Source of the DNA: Leptasterias polaris
Taxonomy: Eukaryota; Echinodermata; Asteroidea; Forcipulatida; Asteriidae
NCBI GenBank assembly: GCA_037783415.1
Contig: JAZGTN010000035.1
Location: 4,774,001-4,838,000 of the forward strand
DNA length: 64,000 nucleotides
Direction: 5' to 3'
A program made the translations under genes and the position numbers. Shown one piece after another: positions 19,594 through 31,879 of the stretch. Position 1 is the stretch's first letter. Every line of letters begins with the position of its first letter. The notes below the pieces were generated by a model. The model searched no databases. It was not told the origin of the DNA and was given only the letters and a program-made list of their open reading frames with translations.

Positions 19594-22500
19594 GTGACCA
19601 AACAGGAACAAAGATTGCTCATTGTAACCATGTTTGGCGACTCTAGTTCAGTTGCTGACGTGCGTCGTCTCTTAGCCAAGCAGAACACCACTGATTTGTA
19701 TTCTTCGCTGGGATTGGAAAGTTTGGAATCAACCCTGATCAACTCTCTAAGATACCTGATGAATTCACCCCGGGAGATGCTAACTTGTGAAGGAGGAGAC
19801 AGCAGTGATGTTGAGGCAGGGATTGATGATGAAGGGATCGAAGATGAAGGAATTAGGATGGAGACCAGTCAAGACAACCTCCTCATCAGGTCAGAGATGG
19901 TATCGCCAGTGCCGAGGGACACTAACATTAGAACAATAATTGGAGAAACCTTAACAAACGGAGGACAAGTTGCATTCCATGAAGAACATGATGAGGAATG
20001 TCAGTGTAGTCAAGAAAAAACACAGAATGGTGGACTTCATTTACTGCAGCTACCTGTAAGTTCTTTTCACTCGATGTCCATAATCATGGGCCCCCCCCCC
20101 CTACTATTTTAGTTTCTTCTGTAAGTTTAAATTCTTCTCAGCAGTAGCAACCACAATTTTATCGTTGGGGAGGCGAGGGGTTGGGAGTTGGGGCAAAGAC
20201 AATTTTGTTATTTTCTTTTTGTCTTGTGGGGGTAGGGCCTTTTGGGTATCGAACCACTCTTGTGTGCATTTGTTTTTATCTCGTGGGGGGAAAGGGCTGA
20301 GCAGCGATTGACAAGGGTCAAATTTCATAGCTCTGCTTATACTTCCATGGAATTCTGCGCTTAAGCCACCCTGTAAAGCACATAATTTGTTGGGACCATA
20401 AGCTCGACGTCCATGGTAAGCAAGCCATGAAATTTGGCCAATTGAACAAACATTCTGAAGCTTCATTGTGTTGCTTATTTGCTTTGGCTTAAATGATATC
20501 GTATTTATTTAACATTTTTGTTCCTCCTCTTCTTTCTGTTTTGAAGAAAGACGTTTGTATGATTTAAATATTTAAAGGCACTGAACACTATTGGTAATTA
20601 CTCAAAATAATTGTTAGCATAAAAACTTACTTGGTAACGAGCAATGGAGAGCTGTTGATAATATAAAACATTGTGAGAAACGACTCCCTCTGAAGTATAA
20701 ACGTAGTTTTTGAGAAAATGGTAATTTCTCACTCAAATAATAAAAGACTTCAGCGAAGCCTTTTATTATTGACATCTGAAAGCACACAAATTTGTGCAAC
20801 AAGGGTGTTTTTTCTTTCATTATTTTCTTGTAACTTCGATGACCAATTCAGCCCGAATTTTCACAGGTTTGTTATTTTATGCATATGTTGGGATACACCA
20901 AGTGAGAATACTGGTCTTTGACAATTACCAAAGGTGTCCAGTGCCTTTAAGAAGGAAACAAGTTTTGATATAAAACTGAATTTATAAATTCTAGATAAAC
21001 ATTATTTTAACATCTTCACTTGATTCTTGTTGGTCAATATAATATCTGCGCTTATATTGTTTTGCAAGCAATAACTGAGGCGTCTAAATCCTTAAATGCT
21101 GATATTCCTGAGCTTGTTACTTCGTCCCTTCCCAGATCCAAGCCATGCTTCACATATTCTCCTTCTTGGATGCCAAAGACATCTCGACTGTTGGATCTAC
21201 ATGTCAGCAATGCTATAGCCTTTGTGCTGATCAAATGCTGTGGAGGGATTTCCTTGAGAAAGATAAGTTGCTGTGGCAACAAGTCAGCCATCGCTCCAAC
21301 CCGGCTCTCTTTGAAGCTGTGAACTCTGACCTCACTTACAGAGAGATGTAAGATGATTTGAATAATAAGGCCGTATCCGAGATGGTGGCTATGGCTATGA
21401 CTGTTGCTAAGGTTGTTGCTAAGGTCGTCCTATACTTCAACACATGGTGACCCAGCGATACAGCCATAGCCCTAGCTGTAGCCATCAATTCGGAAACGGC
21501 CTAACACTTAACTCAGAATTATTATCGGCATAGTTTTAAATATAGAAATCTTCTTTCTTTTGAGTATTATTGATTGAACACTAATAATTACACACATATT
21601 ATGGGTGAAAATACAAATAATGTTCTTTTTCCCCAATGCCTAAATAACATCTATTAGATCGGTGCTATAATACAGGATTTGAATTGCCTCATTTCACTGG
21701 GCAAGCACGGTGGTCTAGTGATAAAAACATCTGCTGTGGGTGGGTTAGAATCCTTAACAAGTAATATGACTGTAGATTTTTTCCCCATAGGAATCGGTAA
21801 ACCACTTAGAATAATGTGCTTACACGGATCTGTGCGGTATAAGTACAATAAGATTGAAATTTACTTTTTTTAAAACTACAGATATATGAGATGCAGTCCT
21901 AAAGTCCAGCAGGAGTCATCAGGCTTTAACCTTTTCAAGCTGCCTCGGCTTCTCTGGTCTTTCATTCCACATAAACCTCCTAAAGTTGTAGTGTTTGGGC
22001 CTGGGTTAGAATCCAACACCTCTACATTAATCAGGAAGTTCCTCGGTGAAGACTCGGATATCTTCAAGGTTCGTGGAGTCTTTCCTGCAGAGTTACCAGG
22101 TAGTTGTATATCAATCAATTCACAGTATTTTACACAAACTGTAGGTAGTTTCTCAATGTTGGTTGGCTCAGTGCAGGCCCGTAACCTGAGGAATTATTAT
22201 TTATTAATTATTTTTTTTTTTTGGGGGGGGGGGGGCGAATATAGTTACGATGCAGCCTTTTTTCTTTTTTGGGGGGGGCGGACTTTTGTTTTTGATTTTG
22301 GGGTTTTTTGTGGGGTTTTTTATGGGGGGCGATTTTTTTTTATTTTTTTTTATTTTGATTAAATTATTTTTTTTTTTTGTTGGGGGGCGGACTTTTTTTT
22401 ATGGGGGGGGGAGAGGGTTTTTGAGGGGGTGTCCGCCCCCGCCCCCCTTCCCTGGTTCTGAGCCTGGCTCGGTGGTTTCTTTCCCTGCCTTCCACCTCTC

Positions 22501-25002
22501 TGTGGACCCCAGGTTTGAATCCCACCTCAGACTGGAGCCTTGCATGTGGATGGGATTTTCAGTCTCTACCTAATAGTGACTTCATGGGTTCCCACTTGGG
22601 TTTCCCCCCCACGTCTAAAACTGAGCAATTCTTCTTGTTTCCAAGTCATCCGGTTATTGTCACTAATTGTGCTGTAGGATGTGTAATAAATAAATGAAAA
22701 TAAACAAATGTACAATCTTCAACACACCCTTAATCATATATTTGTGGGTTTTGTTCTTCTTTCTTTTTCAGTTTTAAACTTAAAACAAATAAATATTAAA
22801 TGTTTATTTTTCAATGATTTTTATGTCAACAGGTGTTGGAACTGGCTTTAATGTTTCGATGAATGGCAAGGTGGACGTGAAATTAATTACATTGTATTCA
22901 GGAACAAGGTAACTAATCTATTTGATTTGTTATATTCATTTTTTGCTTTTAGTCAAAATTGTTTTAAAACTTGTGTAGTTTACATCAACCCACTAAAACA
23001 AATGTTTGTTTCGCTCCTTGCTTGTACTTAAAGGTAGGGCTGATTGGTAAATACTCAAAATATTAATGGCCATAAAAACCTACTTGATCAGAAGCTCACT
23101 GCAGCTGTTGAAAGTGTTAAGTATTTCGAGAAAAGATTCACTTTGAAGTAATATGGTTTGGATAATCGCTTTTTCCATGGCAAGTAGACTGAAACTGAAA
23201 CTGAAACTTTCACATGTGACTTTTTTTGTATCTTTTTTAAAAAATTGATTAAGTTGAAGAAAAAAAACCCAACCCCACCAATCTATGATTCAACCTTTAA
23301 GAATCATAATTACATTAAACTACCAAATTAGATAATGAAAATTAGCACAATAGTATTTTGTAAACTTATGTTTTTTTAATTTTGTTCCAGGCAAGAGCGA
23401 GAGAATGCATCAGCTACTAGTAACAGAGCTCAGAGAAACCGCCTGTTACAATCAGCCCCGACCAGCAGGTCTGTTCCTCTGAGTGAGGAAGAAGGATGTG
23501 CAGATAGTCTGGACTATGAACCGACTTCAACAATCAAAGAACTCTGCAGGAATGTTGATGCATTTATCTTCGTGGTGGATGCATCACTTCAACTGCAAAT
23601 AAGTAAGAGTTAAACATTTTGGTGCACAATATGGGGCATGGTAGTTAGGGATGCTTTACAGCAGCAAACATACCAGGTTCATTGGCCCCGGTAATTGGTC
23701 TGCCAATTGTTGTTGGTTTTTTAAATTGAATTATTTAAATGTTTTTGATGGACAGAAGTCTTACAAAGTCGAAGAATACCAGTGTGCAGCTAGTTGTGCT
23801 GTAACTGGGGTAAAATTTTAGGGAGCACAAGGGGGTGCACCATTTTTTTCTTTCTAGGGGGCCACTTTAGGCCAAGTTTCCGTTTTACCTTTTCCTTAAA
23901 AAGCCCCTTTTCAGCGAATTTTTAATTAAATTTATTACTTTTATAAGATAATCTGACCTTAGTGTAAAAAAACCCAACATTGTCTGCTTGTAAATGAAAA
24001 AAGTAGTTTTAAAAACATTTAAATTATCACATTAAAACTCTGGAAACTTTGAATAAAAAAAAAATCCAGAATTCAAATGGGGGGGTGGGGGGCAGGATGG
24101 GAAATTATGAGTTCCTATTTGGCTATAGACATACCAGGCAATTTTTGTTCCCAAACAACAATTATTTAAAAGGGTAAGACCAAAATAACCTTCATTATTC
24201 TTGAATTATTACATCTGTCAATTAGAGGCAATTGTATATTAATGTTTGTACTTTCATTTTTATCAGCAGCGGATGCAAAGCCCGAACTTTTCGCTCTGAT
24301 GGATGAACGCTGGACGTCTTCAAAGTGCCCTCTTGTGATTTTGTCGTGTGTTCCCGATTCAACTACGAGCAAAGTGCCATGTGTAACTCTCGCTAAACAA
24401 TTAGATCTCCATAAACTCAACAGAACATGGAAAGTAAGTTAACTTTAAAAAAAGGTTATTTTTCCTGTGAACTTCTAAATAAATTGTCCTACAAAGTCTT
24501 TACAGTTTGTAGTAAAACTGTTTAGTCTTTTTTTGTTTTTGTTCTTTGAAGAATTGAAACATTATTTCATTTGCAAAGGAGAGTATAATTTTCCTTATTT
24601 CTTTGTTTATTTTGTTTTTCTTTTGTAACCCCCCCCCAAAAAAAACACACCATGTTTTTTTGCTTTGAAATTCAATTGTTTCAACTGACATGATAAATAA
24701 TGACCCATTGATACACATCAAGGCAATCATTTAGTTGTATGAAAATTTCAGGTATCATTTTGTTTCTGATGGAAAACTATTTTTTTTTCGCTTGGAGTTG
24801 AACTGTCCGACTTAAATTTGCATTAGTTTTTGTTTGTTTGTTAAATTTGATTGTCATGAGCAAAATCATTTTTTTTTATTTTGTCACATTAAATTTATTT
24901 ATTTTTTTTAATTATTTACAGATGTTTGATGTTGATGTCAATAGATTGTCAGGAGCTGTAGAAGCAATCACCTGGTTGGTTGGAAGTGCACAAGGGAGGT
25001 AG
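19594..25002 (+). CDS. FBXO4: F-box only protein 4
   Basis: Exons are 19594-20055, 21136-21347, 21882-22099, 22833-22908, 23391-23602, 24267-24433 and 24922-25002, all in frame. They give 475 residues, or 463 if translation begins at the second ATG (19630, MFGDSSSVAD), which I slightly prefer. The F-box straddles exons 1 and 2, from LP to IQAMLHIFSFLDAKDIS, and ends near MLWRDFL. The rest matches the atypical small-GTPase-like domain that in FBXO4 binds TRF1 (VVFGPGLESNTSTLI, GTGFNVSMNGK, VDAFIFVVDAS, PLVILSCVPD). The protein is expected to be the substrate receptor of an SCF ubiquitin ligase. Exon 1 also encodes an acidic stretch (DSSDVEAGIDDEGIEDEG) that I do not recall in the human protein. 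The last exon ends IEAITWLVG-like then a stop. The exon 6 acceptor could lie 3 bp later. Confidence 0.93.
20318..20440. mobile_element. Short MITE related to 2296-2535
   Basis: Ends AATTTCATAGCTCTGCTTA and GTAAGCAAGCCATGAAATTT with internal 'ggaattctgcgcttaagc'. It follows a poly-C tract (about 20090-20101) in FBXO4 intron 1. Confidence 0.65.
20576..20946. mobile_element. Family B element, 371 bp, TTAA target duplication
   Basis: Starts AGGCACTGAACACTATTGG and ends GGTGTCCAGTGCCT, with TTAA on each side (20572-20575, 20947-20950). Relatives are 28418-28763, 60416-60781 and truncated 23030-23190. No transposase ORF is present. Confidence 0.83.
21369..21501. mobile_element. MITE, TIR GGCCGTATCCGA
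   Basis: Ends GGCCGTATCCGAGATGG and CCATCAATTCGGAAACGGCC. Inner arms GGCTATGGCTATG and CATAGCCCTAGCTGTAGCC also pair. The element starts 21 bp after the FBXO4 exon 2 donor. Confidence 0.82.
21700..21870 (+). mobile_element. tRNA-like SINE fragment
   Basis: Contains an A-box-like GCACGGTGGTCTAGTGAT and a B-box-like GGGTTAGAATCC about 25 bp apart, then an AT-rich tail ending 'aagtacaataag'. It sits directly before FBXO4 exon 3. Confidence 0.5.
22200..22440 (+). repeat. G/T-only low-complexity tract
   Basis: About 240 bp consisting almost wholly of T runs and G runs on the plus strand, in FBXO4 intron 3. The strong strand asymmetry suggests G-quadruplex or R-loop potential. It may also be an assembly-difficult site. 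Confidence 0.85.
22441..22697 (+). mobile_element. SINE-2, tRNA-derived
   Basis: A-box-like TGGCTCGGTGG and B box AGGTTTGAATCCC are followed by 'tggatgggattttcagtc' and an AATAAATAAATG tail. An inverted copy lies at 41790-42015. Confidence 0.65.
23030..23190. mobile_element. Truncated family B element
   Basis: Left end TTAAAGGTAGGGCTGATTGG with family phrases 'gtaaatactcaaaata' and 'cataaaaacctacttgat'. The right end is missing. It lies in FBXO4 intron 4. No feature is seen in the remainder of introns 4 and 5 beyond poly-A/T tracts. Confidence 0.6.
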
Positions 25003-25902
25003 TTTTCAACCAATCACAGCATATCTTATAAACCAAGGAACTTGCATTATTAATATCAGCTATGTTCACTCACAACCAAATAGATCCAATGATGTTTTTC
25101 CTTCGCATACTAAAGTGCAATTTCAATTTTTATCAGTTATTTTTATGAGTAATAATGGGTTGATGTGGCTCTATACTAAAACCAGATAGTAAGCAATACA
25201 CTAACTTGTAGGGGGTGGGGGTGGTAAACAGCAAAAACAATATGAAAGAAAAACAAAATTGTTGTGTGACAAAAACATGTTTGGTCAAGTGTTATTCCAG
25301 CCCAGCATTGGGTCTTGAACTTCAAGCCCCAAAACCACATATCAGGAATTTGTTGTCTATTCTTTGTAGATAGATATGGTCAACAAAATTAGAATTTGAA
25401 AACTCATAAAATACCTTACAGCCGTTATACAGTATTATAAATAGCACTGCATCTGTAATATTTTTTGTAAATATTCATAGTTTATACTTTGTAAAAAAAG
25501 GGACCTGTATAGAAAGACATAAACATGACAAGGTTACTTAAATTGTTTAAATTGTTTATTCCAATGATAGTGTAATAAATACATCACATATATGAAGTAA
25601 TAGTTATCTGACAGAATATTACTAAAAGAAAGTATGCAAAAAGAACAGAGTTGTTAACAAACAAAACGCAGACATATCATTGCTGTAAACGACCAATTAC
25701 CATGGAATATGTAAATTGCACGTCAAGCATGCGCACTATTATTTTTGCGCCTACTGTACCAAGTGCCAACCAATAGTGTCTGTATGCATGCCTGAATAAG
25801 TTTTGTAATCAAACAAACCAGTACCAAGTTAAGATGCTCAACCAAGTTCTTGTATTTAATGCTGATTTTATAAATCATACTTTTTACTAAATGGTGGTCT
25901 AA
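25003..25902. other. FBXO4 3' UTR and flank
   Basis: AT-rich with AATAAA at 25574-25579, about 570 bp past the stop, the best candidate polyadenylation signal. No other gene is supported. Confidence 0.5.
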
Positions 25903-26505
25903 AGCCATGTTCGCATTGGACTTTTTGGGGGTAAACTAACCGAGCAAATGGGTAACTTGACCAATTTAATTCCAGTGCGTACAGCCATGGAAATTTCACC
26001 CAGGTATTTTAACTGAGTCCAATGGGTAGTTTAACAGGCCACCTTCTGCCCAGGTAAACTAACCCGGTCAAATTAACCGAGCCAAACAGTCCAGAGCGAA
26101 TGCATCAGCCTGGGCTAATAAAATACCACTTCTGGTTCACTGCTCAGCTGTGATCATGTGACACACAGGGTAGTGAACTCTGACATGCACTGACGATGTC
26201 GTTGTCATATACAGAAATCAGAAATTGTGTCTCTTTGCTTGTGTTTTTCTTACTTTTATTTGCTGTGCATTCTCTGCGACCATTGCTCACAAGCTAGGTC
26301 ACTTATTTTGTCACATCCTGTTGAAGATCACTGGCGTAGCGACCTCATGTAATTGTATTCAGTCAGTCGGTTTGTTTCACCATCGTTTGGTTCGTTTACC
26401 TACGTCAAATAATCTAAGTGCGAACACCGGTAAGATTTACCCATTGGAAATTTACCTATAATTTTTGGTTTCAATTAAATACTAGTCCATTGTGAACAGG
26501 GATTT
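25903..26505. mobile_element. MITE-like element of about 600 bp
   Basis: Ends CCATGTTCGCATTGGACT and AGTCCATTGTGAACAGGG are imperfect inverted repeats (about 15 of 18). Internal segments recur as 'gtaaactaacc' and 'gtttaac', again partly inverted. It lies in the FBXO4-SPTLC1 intergenic space. Confidence 0.6.
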
Positions 26506-27392
26506 AGTCTTTCCATGTACAATGTTTATGAACATTCTTTAACAACTAAAAGTCACACCTTTCTTCTATTACAGTGTGGTTGAATATTTCAAACCGTATT
26601 TAAAAAAGAATTTACAGCAATCTATTTGTTAACATTATAAACACATGATATATGTTTGTGTAATGCCAAATGTAAGGATCATTTCATTTCTTTTCCCCAT
26701 TGAAATTAATTTGAAAACATCTTGGAGGAGTGTATCATGACAGTAAATTGGAAAGGTATCTAGTGTAGGAGCAGTTTCGTTCATGCATTTATAAACAAAA
26801 AGAGTAAGTTTATATTAAGTCCTCTTAAGAACTCTTTTTTGTATGCATAGCAAACCCAATAATCTCAAAACACCATCAAGCACATCATTCGTTACTGCCC
26901 TGACTTCAGACCACCACCAAGTGGCTTGAAGTCACTAAATTACTGATCTAATTACATTCAATGTTCACCTTGGTACAGATCAAGCAAACTACATGTAGGC
27001 TTTCTGAAGGGCCAGCTTTCTGAAGTAGCCCTGTTTTAAAGTGTTTAATTGTAAGAGCGAGTGAAAAAAACCCACCAGATTGCCAAGTTTCACGTACTAA
27101 AGTGTCTGTACAATTGTGTTATTTTACCCCAAATGATTGTTCCACGGTGAAACATACATCAACAATTAATCTTACATGTATTTGCTTAGCATGGTTTCAA
27201 TAGTACAAGAACCAAGCATGCAGAGAATCTTTTCCAACACCTGAGTGACATAAATTAACCCCTTCTTACTGAAAATATGCTTTTACAAATTTTTTGAAAA
27301 AGAGGTAAAAATCCCTCACTTCAGCACTTCCGTCCCTGCGTTTCTTTCCAATGACAAGTTTATAAAATTTGAAATAGTAACTAAAACATAAT
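26506..27392. other. Intergenic, nothing recognised
   Basis: AT-rich sequence without a recognisable gene, RNA or clear repeat. Confidence 0.5.
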
Positions 27393-27690
27393 AGTACATA
27401 ACTCCTATTGGAACGCACCCTCGCACAATCATTCCCAACTATCACCATTTTAGGAGTAAAGCCTGGTTCATACTTCCTGCAAATGCGAAGCAATGAACAA
27501 TTCGCAACAGTTGAGCAGTTCTTAAATCCTGCAAAACATTTGCAGTGAAAGGAGGGTTGTGATGTCAAAATTTGCTTCGTATTTGCATTTGCAGGAAGTA
27601 TGAATCGGGCTTCAATTCCTTTGGGTGCATTTTGACTCCCAAAATGGCGGACAGAGTAGGCACGCGTAAGTGCGCTGTGCGTTGTTTAAT
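27393..27690. mobile_element. Nested MITEs: 27460-27612 inside a 10925-type element
   Basis: The inner element has about 35-bp inverted ends, GGTTCATACTTCCTGCAAAT and ATTTGCAGGAAGTATGAATC. The outer sequence 'aacgcaccctcgc ... ccattttaggag' resumes after it with 'caattcctttgggtgc', matching the uninterrupted copies at 10925-11084 and 16609-16747. Confidence 0.8.
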
Positions 27691-27896
27691 GTCAGAGTCA
27701 ATATCACATACTGCACTGGTATTATCATTACTCTATTGAGGCTTCATTCACTATGGAATTACAATGTTTCTTTATGGTCAACAAAAAATAAACCCTCTTT
27801 GCAAACATGCACTGGAGATTTGTTCCTGAGATAGGTATATTCAAATCTCAGGTTTGTACACATCTTTTTACTCCTGTATGAAGAGAAGCAATTGAT

Positions 27897-28080
27897 GTTT
27901 AAAGGGTTTGTACAACATTGGTAAGATTGAAAATATTCAAGTTCACAAACTTGACTGTAGCTTACATTGCATAAAGATGGTCATGGGGAAAAATTTCCTT
28001 GAAATATTTTTGTTTCCAAAAATGTATTTGTTGACTTTTTCTACTACTTTTTATCACACAAGTCAAAAATGGGAGACCGC
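27897..28080. mobile_element. Diverged family B half-element
   Basis: The phrases 'acattggtaagattgaaaa' and 'tccttgaaatatttttg' correspond to the left half of the 28418-28763 copy. It directly precedes the tRNA-like sequence. Confidence 0.5.
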
Positions 28081-28088
28081 CAACATAG

Positions 28089-28160
28089 GGCTAGATAGCT
28101 CAGTTGGTAGAGCACTGGCGCATTAATCCAGAGGTCGCAGGTTCAAATCCCGCTCTAGTA
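28089..28160 (+). pseudogene. tRNA-like sequence, probably a SINE head or tRNA pseudogene
   Basis: A cloverleaf can be drawn: acceptor GGCTAGA with TCTAGTA (one mismatch, one G-T), D arm GCTC/GAGC, anticodon stem CTGG/CCAG, and T arm GCGGG-type. The A box TAGCTCAGTTGG is perfect and the B box is GGTTCAAATCC. The anticodon loop GCATTAA lacks the universal U33, so an anticodon cannot be assigned with confidence. Confidence 0.6.
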
Positions 28161-28417
28161 AATTTTCTTCTTTGTTTACTCAATAATGTAAGTAATTGAA
28201 AGTAAAACAAAAAACCCAAAACGAAATTTAATGTCCCGTTGAATACATAATTTGCGTAATTTAACATTTGTTGTATTCCATCAGTTAATCAGCACCTCAA
28301 TGATTTTCAAATAACCAGTTTTATTTTATTATAATTCAGATTGTTTAAAAAGAATTCTAAGAATGCATTAGGTGGGTTAGCAATGCAATTTAAATTAAAT
28401 CAACACAAATACCTTAA

Positions 28418-28763
28418 AGGCCCTGTACACTATTGGTAAGATCGAAAAACACAAATGTTCACAGATTCACACATAACTTACATGATTGAAAAGTAAGTAA
28501 TGGTAGAAAGGGTTCCTTAAAATATTTCTGCCTAAAATGCTATCGTTTCTGAGAAATGAGTAAAACAATAGTTTTTATCACGCGTGATAATAAACTCGAT
28601 GTTTGAAAAACAGAAAACACATAAGGTCTCTTTTCACTATTTTCTCGTGACCTCGATGACCAATTGAGCTCAAATTTTCACAGGTTTGTTATTTCATGTA
28701 TGTGGTTGATTACACAAAACATGAACACTGTCTGTGATTATTTTGTCAGCTCTACCAATACCT
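28418..28763 (+). mobile_element. Family B element, 346 bp, TTAA target duplication
   Basis: Starts AGGCCCTGTACACTATTGG, ends CTACCAATACCT, and is flanked by TTAA (28414-28417, 28764-28767). It contains ATCACGCGTGAT in the middle. The copy at 60416-60781 is closely similar and inverted. Confidence 0.85.
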
Positions 28764-29012
28764 TTAACATAAATAACTTACTGAAAACTTACTTCAAAAT
28801 TAATTTATACTAAACCAGTGATCTGTGATATCATTGCTTGAATGTTGAATTATGCAATTCATGACCACAGTTATGGTTTCAAATAATTTTTTTAAAGATA
28901 ACTTGATTGACTACTAGATAAACAACAGCACCACATAATCCCTAGCCTACTTGTATTGTTTATTGACTATAAAGAGCCAAATCAACCTATCAATAACATA
29001 ATATAGAACACC

Positions 29013-29206
29013 GGGCCCAATTCCATAGAGCTTCAGGAGCACAAAAAAAAACCTCAGCACAACAAAATTATGCTTACCAGAATAAGGTAACCAACCAAAA
29101 TACCATGTCACATGTACCACCTGTGACTGGTGTCCTGGTTATTTTTACTTAGCAGAAACTGTATATGCAGAATTGAGAGTTTAAGCAATTGTATGAAATT
29201 GGGCCC
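29013..29206. mobile_element. Family A MITE, full copy
   Basis: Ends GGGCCCAATTCCATAGAGC and GTATGAAATTGGGCCCC, intergenic between FBXO4 and SPTLC1. Confidence 0.8.
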
Positions 29207-29340
29207 CTGGTCTTAAATTTAAAAAATCCCAGCCATGGCACTCGCTGTAAAAATAGGTGTACACCAGCTTGCTCATTAGTACTCAAAAGATGCCCCTTCC
29301 AAGAATAACTACCGGTAATCCCACATAGTCCCATTGCATA

Positions 29341-29640
29341 CGATGCCACAAGACCCAAACAGCGCCCTCACTCAGCGTAGACATATCGTTGGCTGAGAGT
29401 TGTGCGCAGCGCGTACACGTTTCCATTGTTTGACCTCAGCAATGGCAGCCAATAGACCTTATGCACTGACGTCACCAAGCCGCCATCTTAGAGGTAAACT
29501 GATGATGAAACAATGGAAACGCGCTGATTTGTACGCGCGGCGCACAGGACTGGCCAATGAACATCTTCCTTTTGACCTCTAGGCGAGGGCGCCCTACTCA
29601 AATGACGTCATGTGCATAAGGTCTATGCAAGGGGTCTACT
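29341..29640. mobile_element. Nested MITEs (inner 29452-29626)
   Basis: The inner element has ends ATAGACCTTATGCA and TGCATAAGGTCTAT with TGACGTCA just inside both. The outer repeat ('cagcgccctca ... tgacctcagcaatggcagcc') is shared with the inverted, uninterrupted copy at 33816-33960. Confidence 0.75.
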
Positions 29641-29989
29641 ACCTCCTTATTTTTTGCAAAAACTGCAAAAAAGGAGTATTTTCTTTAATGATTGCCAGGT
29701 AAACACAGCAGTACTTATAAAGAAGCCACTGAAATCTAGCACCCTTTTTTTCCAACATAAAATCTGAATAGAGAGAAGAAAGGGGGCACATCTCAAAACT
29801 TGTTCAGCTGTTAATTTTTGTAACTCTTGAATTTATGTGGAAATTATGATACACAATTTGTTTAAACTTCCCACATGACCAGAGTAGTATCTTGCCTGCC
29901 CGGTTGTGGTTTGTAGGATTTGGCAGGATTTAATGATTGTAAAAACACACCCTTTTTACCACTTTGAGAAGGTACTCTTAAAAAAGTAC

Positions 29990-30326
29990 ATAATAATAAT
30001 TTGGGAGGCTAATCATCCTTACTCGCAGCTGAGAAGCTGAATTTCGAAGGACGCGGCTACAACGTGTTCGAGAAGCAGGCATGCAAGGGCGCCTTTGGCA
30101 GCCAGCCACATCAACCCATTATGACCACGGAGCACAGCCGGAGATCGAAAGTGTTTGATTTTTCCCGAGGGAGGAAAACTGGATGGTCTGGAGAAAAACC
30201 CTTGTGGCACAGCAGAGAACCAACGCACAACTCTACTCACATATGGCCTTGGCCGGGTATCGAACCAGGGTCACCTTGGTGAGAGGCGAGCACTTTACGC
30301 ACAAGCCAACCATGCCCCCCCCCCTT
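29990..30326 (-). mobile_element. SINE-3, tRNA-derived
   Basis: On the minus strand a tRNA-like head (TGGCTTGTGCGTAAAGTG, then CCTGGTTCGATACCC as B box) is followed by a body. It ends GATGATTAGCCTCCCAAATT with an ATT tail. The copy at 43500-43795 shares the body and tail in plus orientation. Confidence 0.75.
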
Positions 30327-31879
30327 AAAAAGTACATGCATCTCTTGGACCATGCTAACAGTCATCATTAACCCCTCCTCTACACCGTTTTGAAAGTGAG
30401 CATGTGATGTCGATGACGAACTGAGTGCCATGGCCGAGGGGATTAGATACAAGCTGACAAAATTTCAGTTATTGCATCTTAAAAAAGATAACAACAAAGA
30501 CGACGATGAAGTAAGATACAAATTGTGTTTATCTACAGTGTTCTGTAAAATGATTTCAAAAGTCTACGTGTACTATATGTGCAATTGTTATTTACAAAGA
30601 TTCCAGTATTTACAGGAAAGATTTGCTTTAGTCTCAGGAAAATACAAATTGTACCTCATGCATTTCATTAACTTGAAAAATTCCTGCAGATTTCAATAAT
30701 TCTACCATTTTAAATATTGCGGTCTAAGGGAACCATTCAGAATACTCAATGCTTGAAAAATCTTTAATTTTTGTAACAAATGTTTCAAATTACCCACACT
30801 CCCTTCCCAGATCTTGATTTTCAAATATTCAGAGATTATATAATTATACCCTATACACTGAAGAATAAAATAACGCCTCAAATGAAGCAGATATTTTAGG
30901 TCAATGCCCTCCCAGCTCAGGAGTTTTTGATGGCTTTTCCTGGCTTTCAGCTTGCAACTTTGTACAGAGATGTGATAGGCTGTTGAAAAAGAAACCTGAA
31001 CTCTGAGCGCAAAGTGCGAAAGCTTGCGAGCTTGAAAACTTGCGAGAACGAAGCCCAGTAATAATCTTTGGTTTTTAAAGCCCTACTCTGCAATCAGTGG
31101 CATTATATGTGATTTTATCTTCATTTTTTTATGAATTTGATCATAAGTAACAATTTTATTTATTATTATTGTTTTTAGTTTTTTTTTTTGGGGGGGGCAA
31201 ACAAATACCTGATTTCTGTTTTTGGGGGGGCAAAAACAAAACGGATTTCCAGTTAAAAACAGAGAAATCACAACCCTGTTTGTAGTCGGAACAGGAGAGG
31301 ACATTCACGCAATCTCTGTATCGGGAGTGGAGGTCGGCTATCGAAACAAGGTTGCCGGATAACAATGGATCAACACACCATGACAAAAGATCAGATAGAG
31401 ACCAGGGGTATTACCCCCACCATCCTTTTACAATTATTTTTTCCTATTGTTTCAATTGAATTTTGATATTTAGTTATGTTCATTACGAACAATTTTTTTA
31501 AATTTTTTAAACACACCTTAGTCTGAAAGTGTTGGAAAACTGAAGTGAATACTTTTTTAGGGAAATTATTCAATTTCAGGAGTTCATAAAAATAAAAAAA
31601 CACCCCAAAACAAACAAAACAAACCCCAAAACAGGTTTTAAGGACACAATTAAAGTGTTAATTTTTCCCAATCATGTCTTTTGCTCTTTTGCTCTTCATA
31701 ATAACAGCATGCCATTATGATGGTACTCAACCATTTCCAAAGAATTCCACCCAATAAAAAGATTTAAAAATATATAAATAAATTAAAAAAATCCCCACAA
31801 TTACAGACCCTTACATACATTATCCTCTTCAATATACTCTAAGGCCTACCTCGAATGCTTGGTGTAACTACACGCTAGA
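30327..31879. other. 3' flank of SPTLC1
   Basis: No gene seen. It contains T/G homopolymer runs near 31180-31230 and a minus-strand AATAAA (TTTATT near 31157) that could end the SPTLC1 transcript. Assignment of the poly(A) site is unsure. Confidence 0.45.

Noticed and set aside
22250..22573. Open frames across 21886-22573
   Set aside because: Apart from FBXO4 exon 3 (21882-22099) they are readings of G/T homopolymer and SINE sequence.
27266..27568. 100-codon minus ORF between FBXO4 and SPTLC1
   Set aside because: It overlaps nested MITEs at 27393-27690 and has no recognisable domain.
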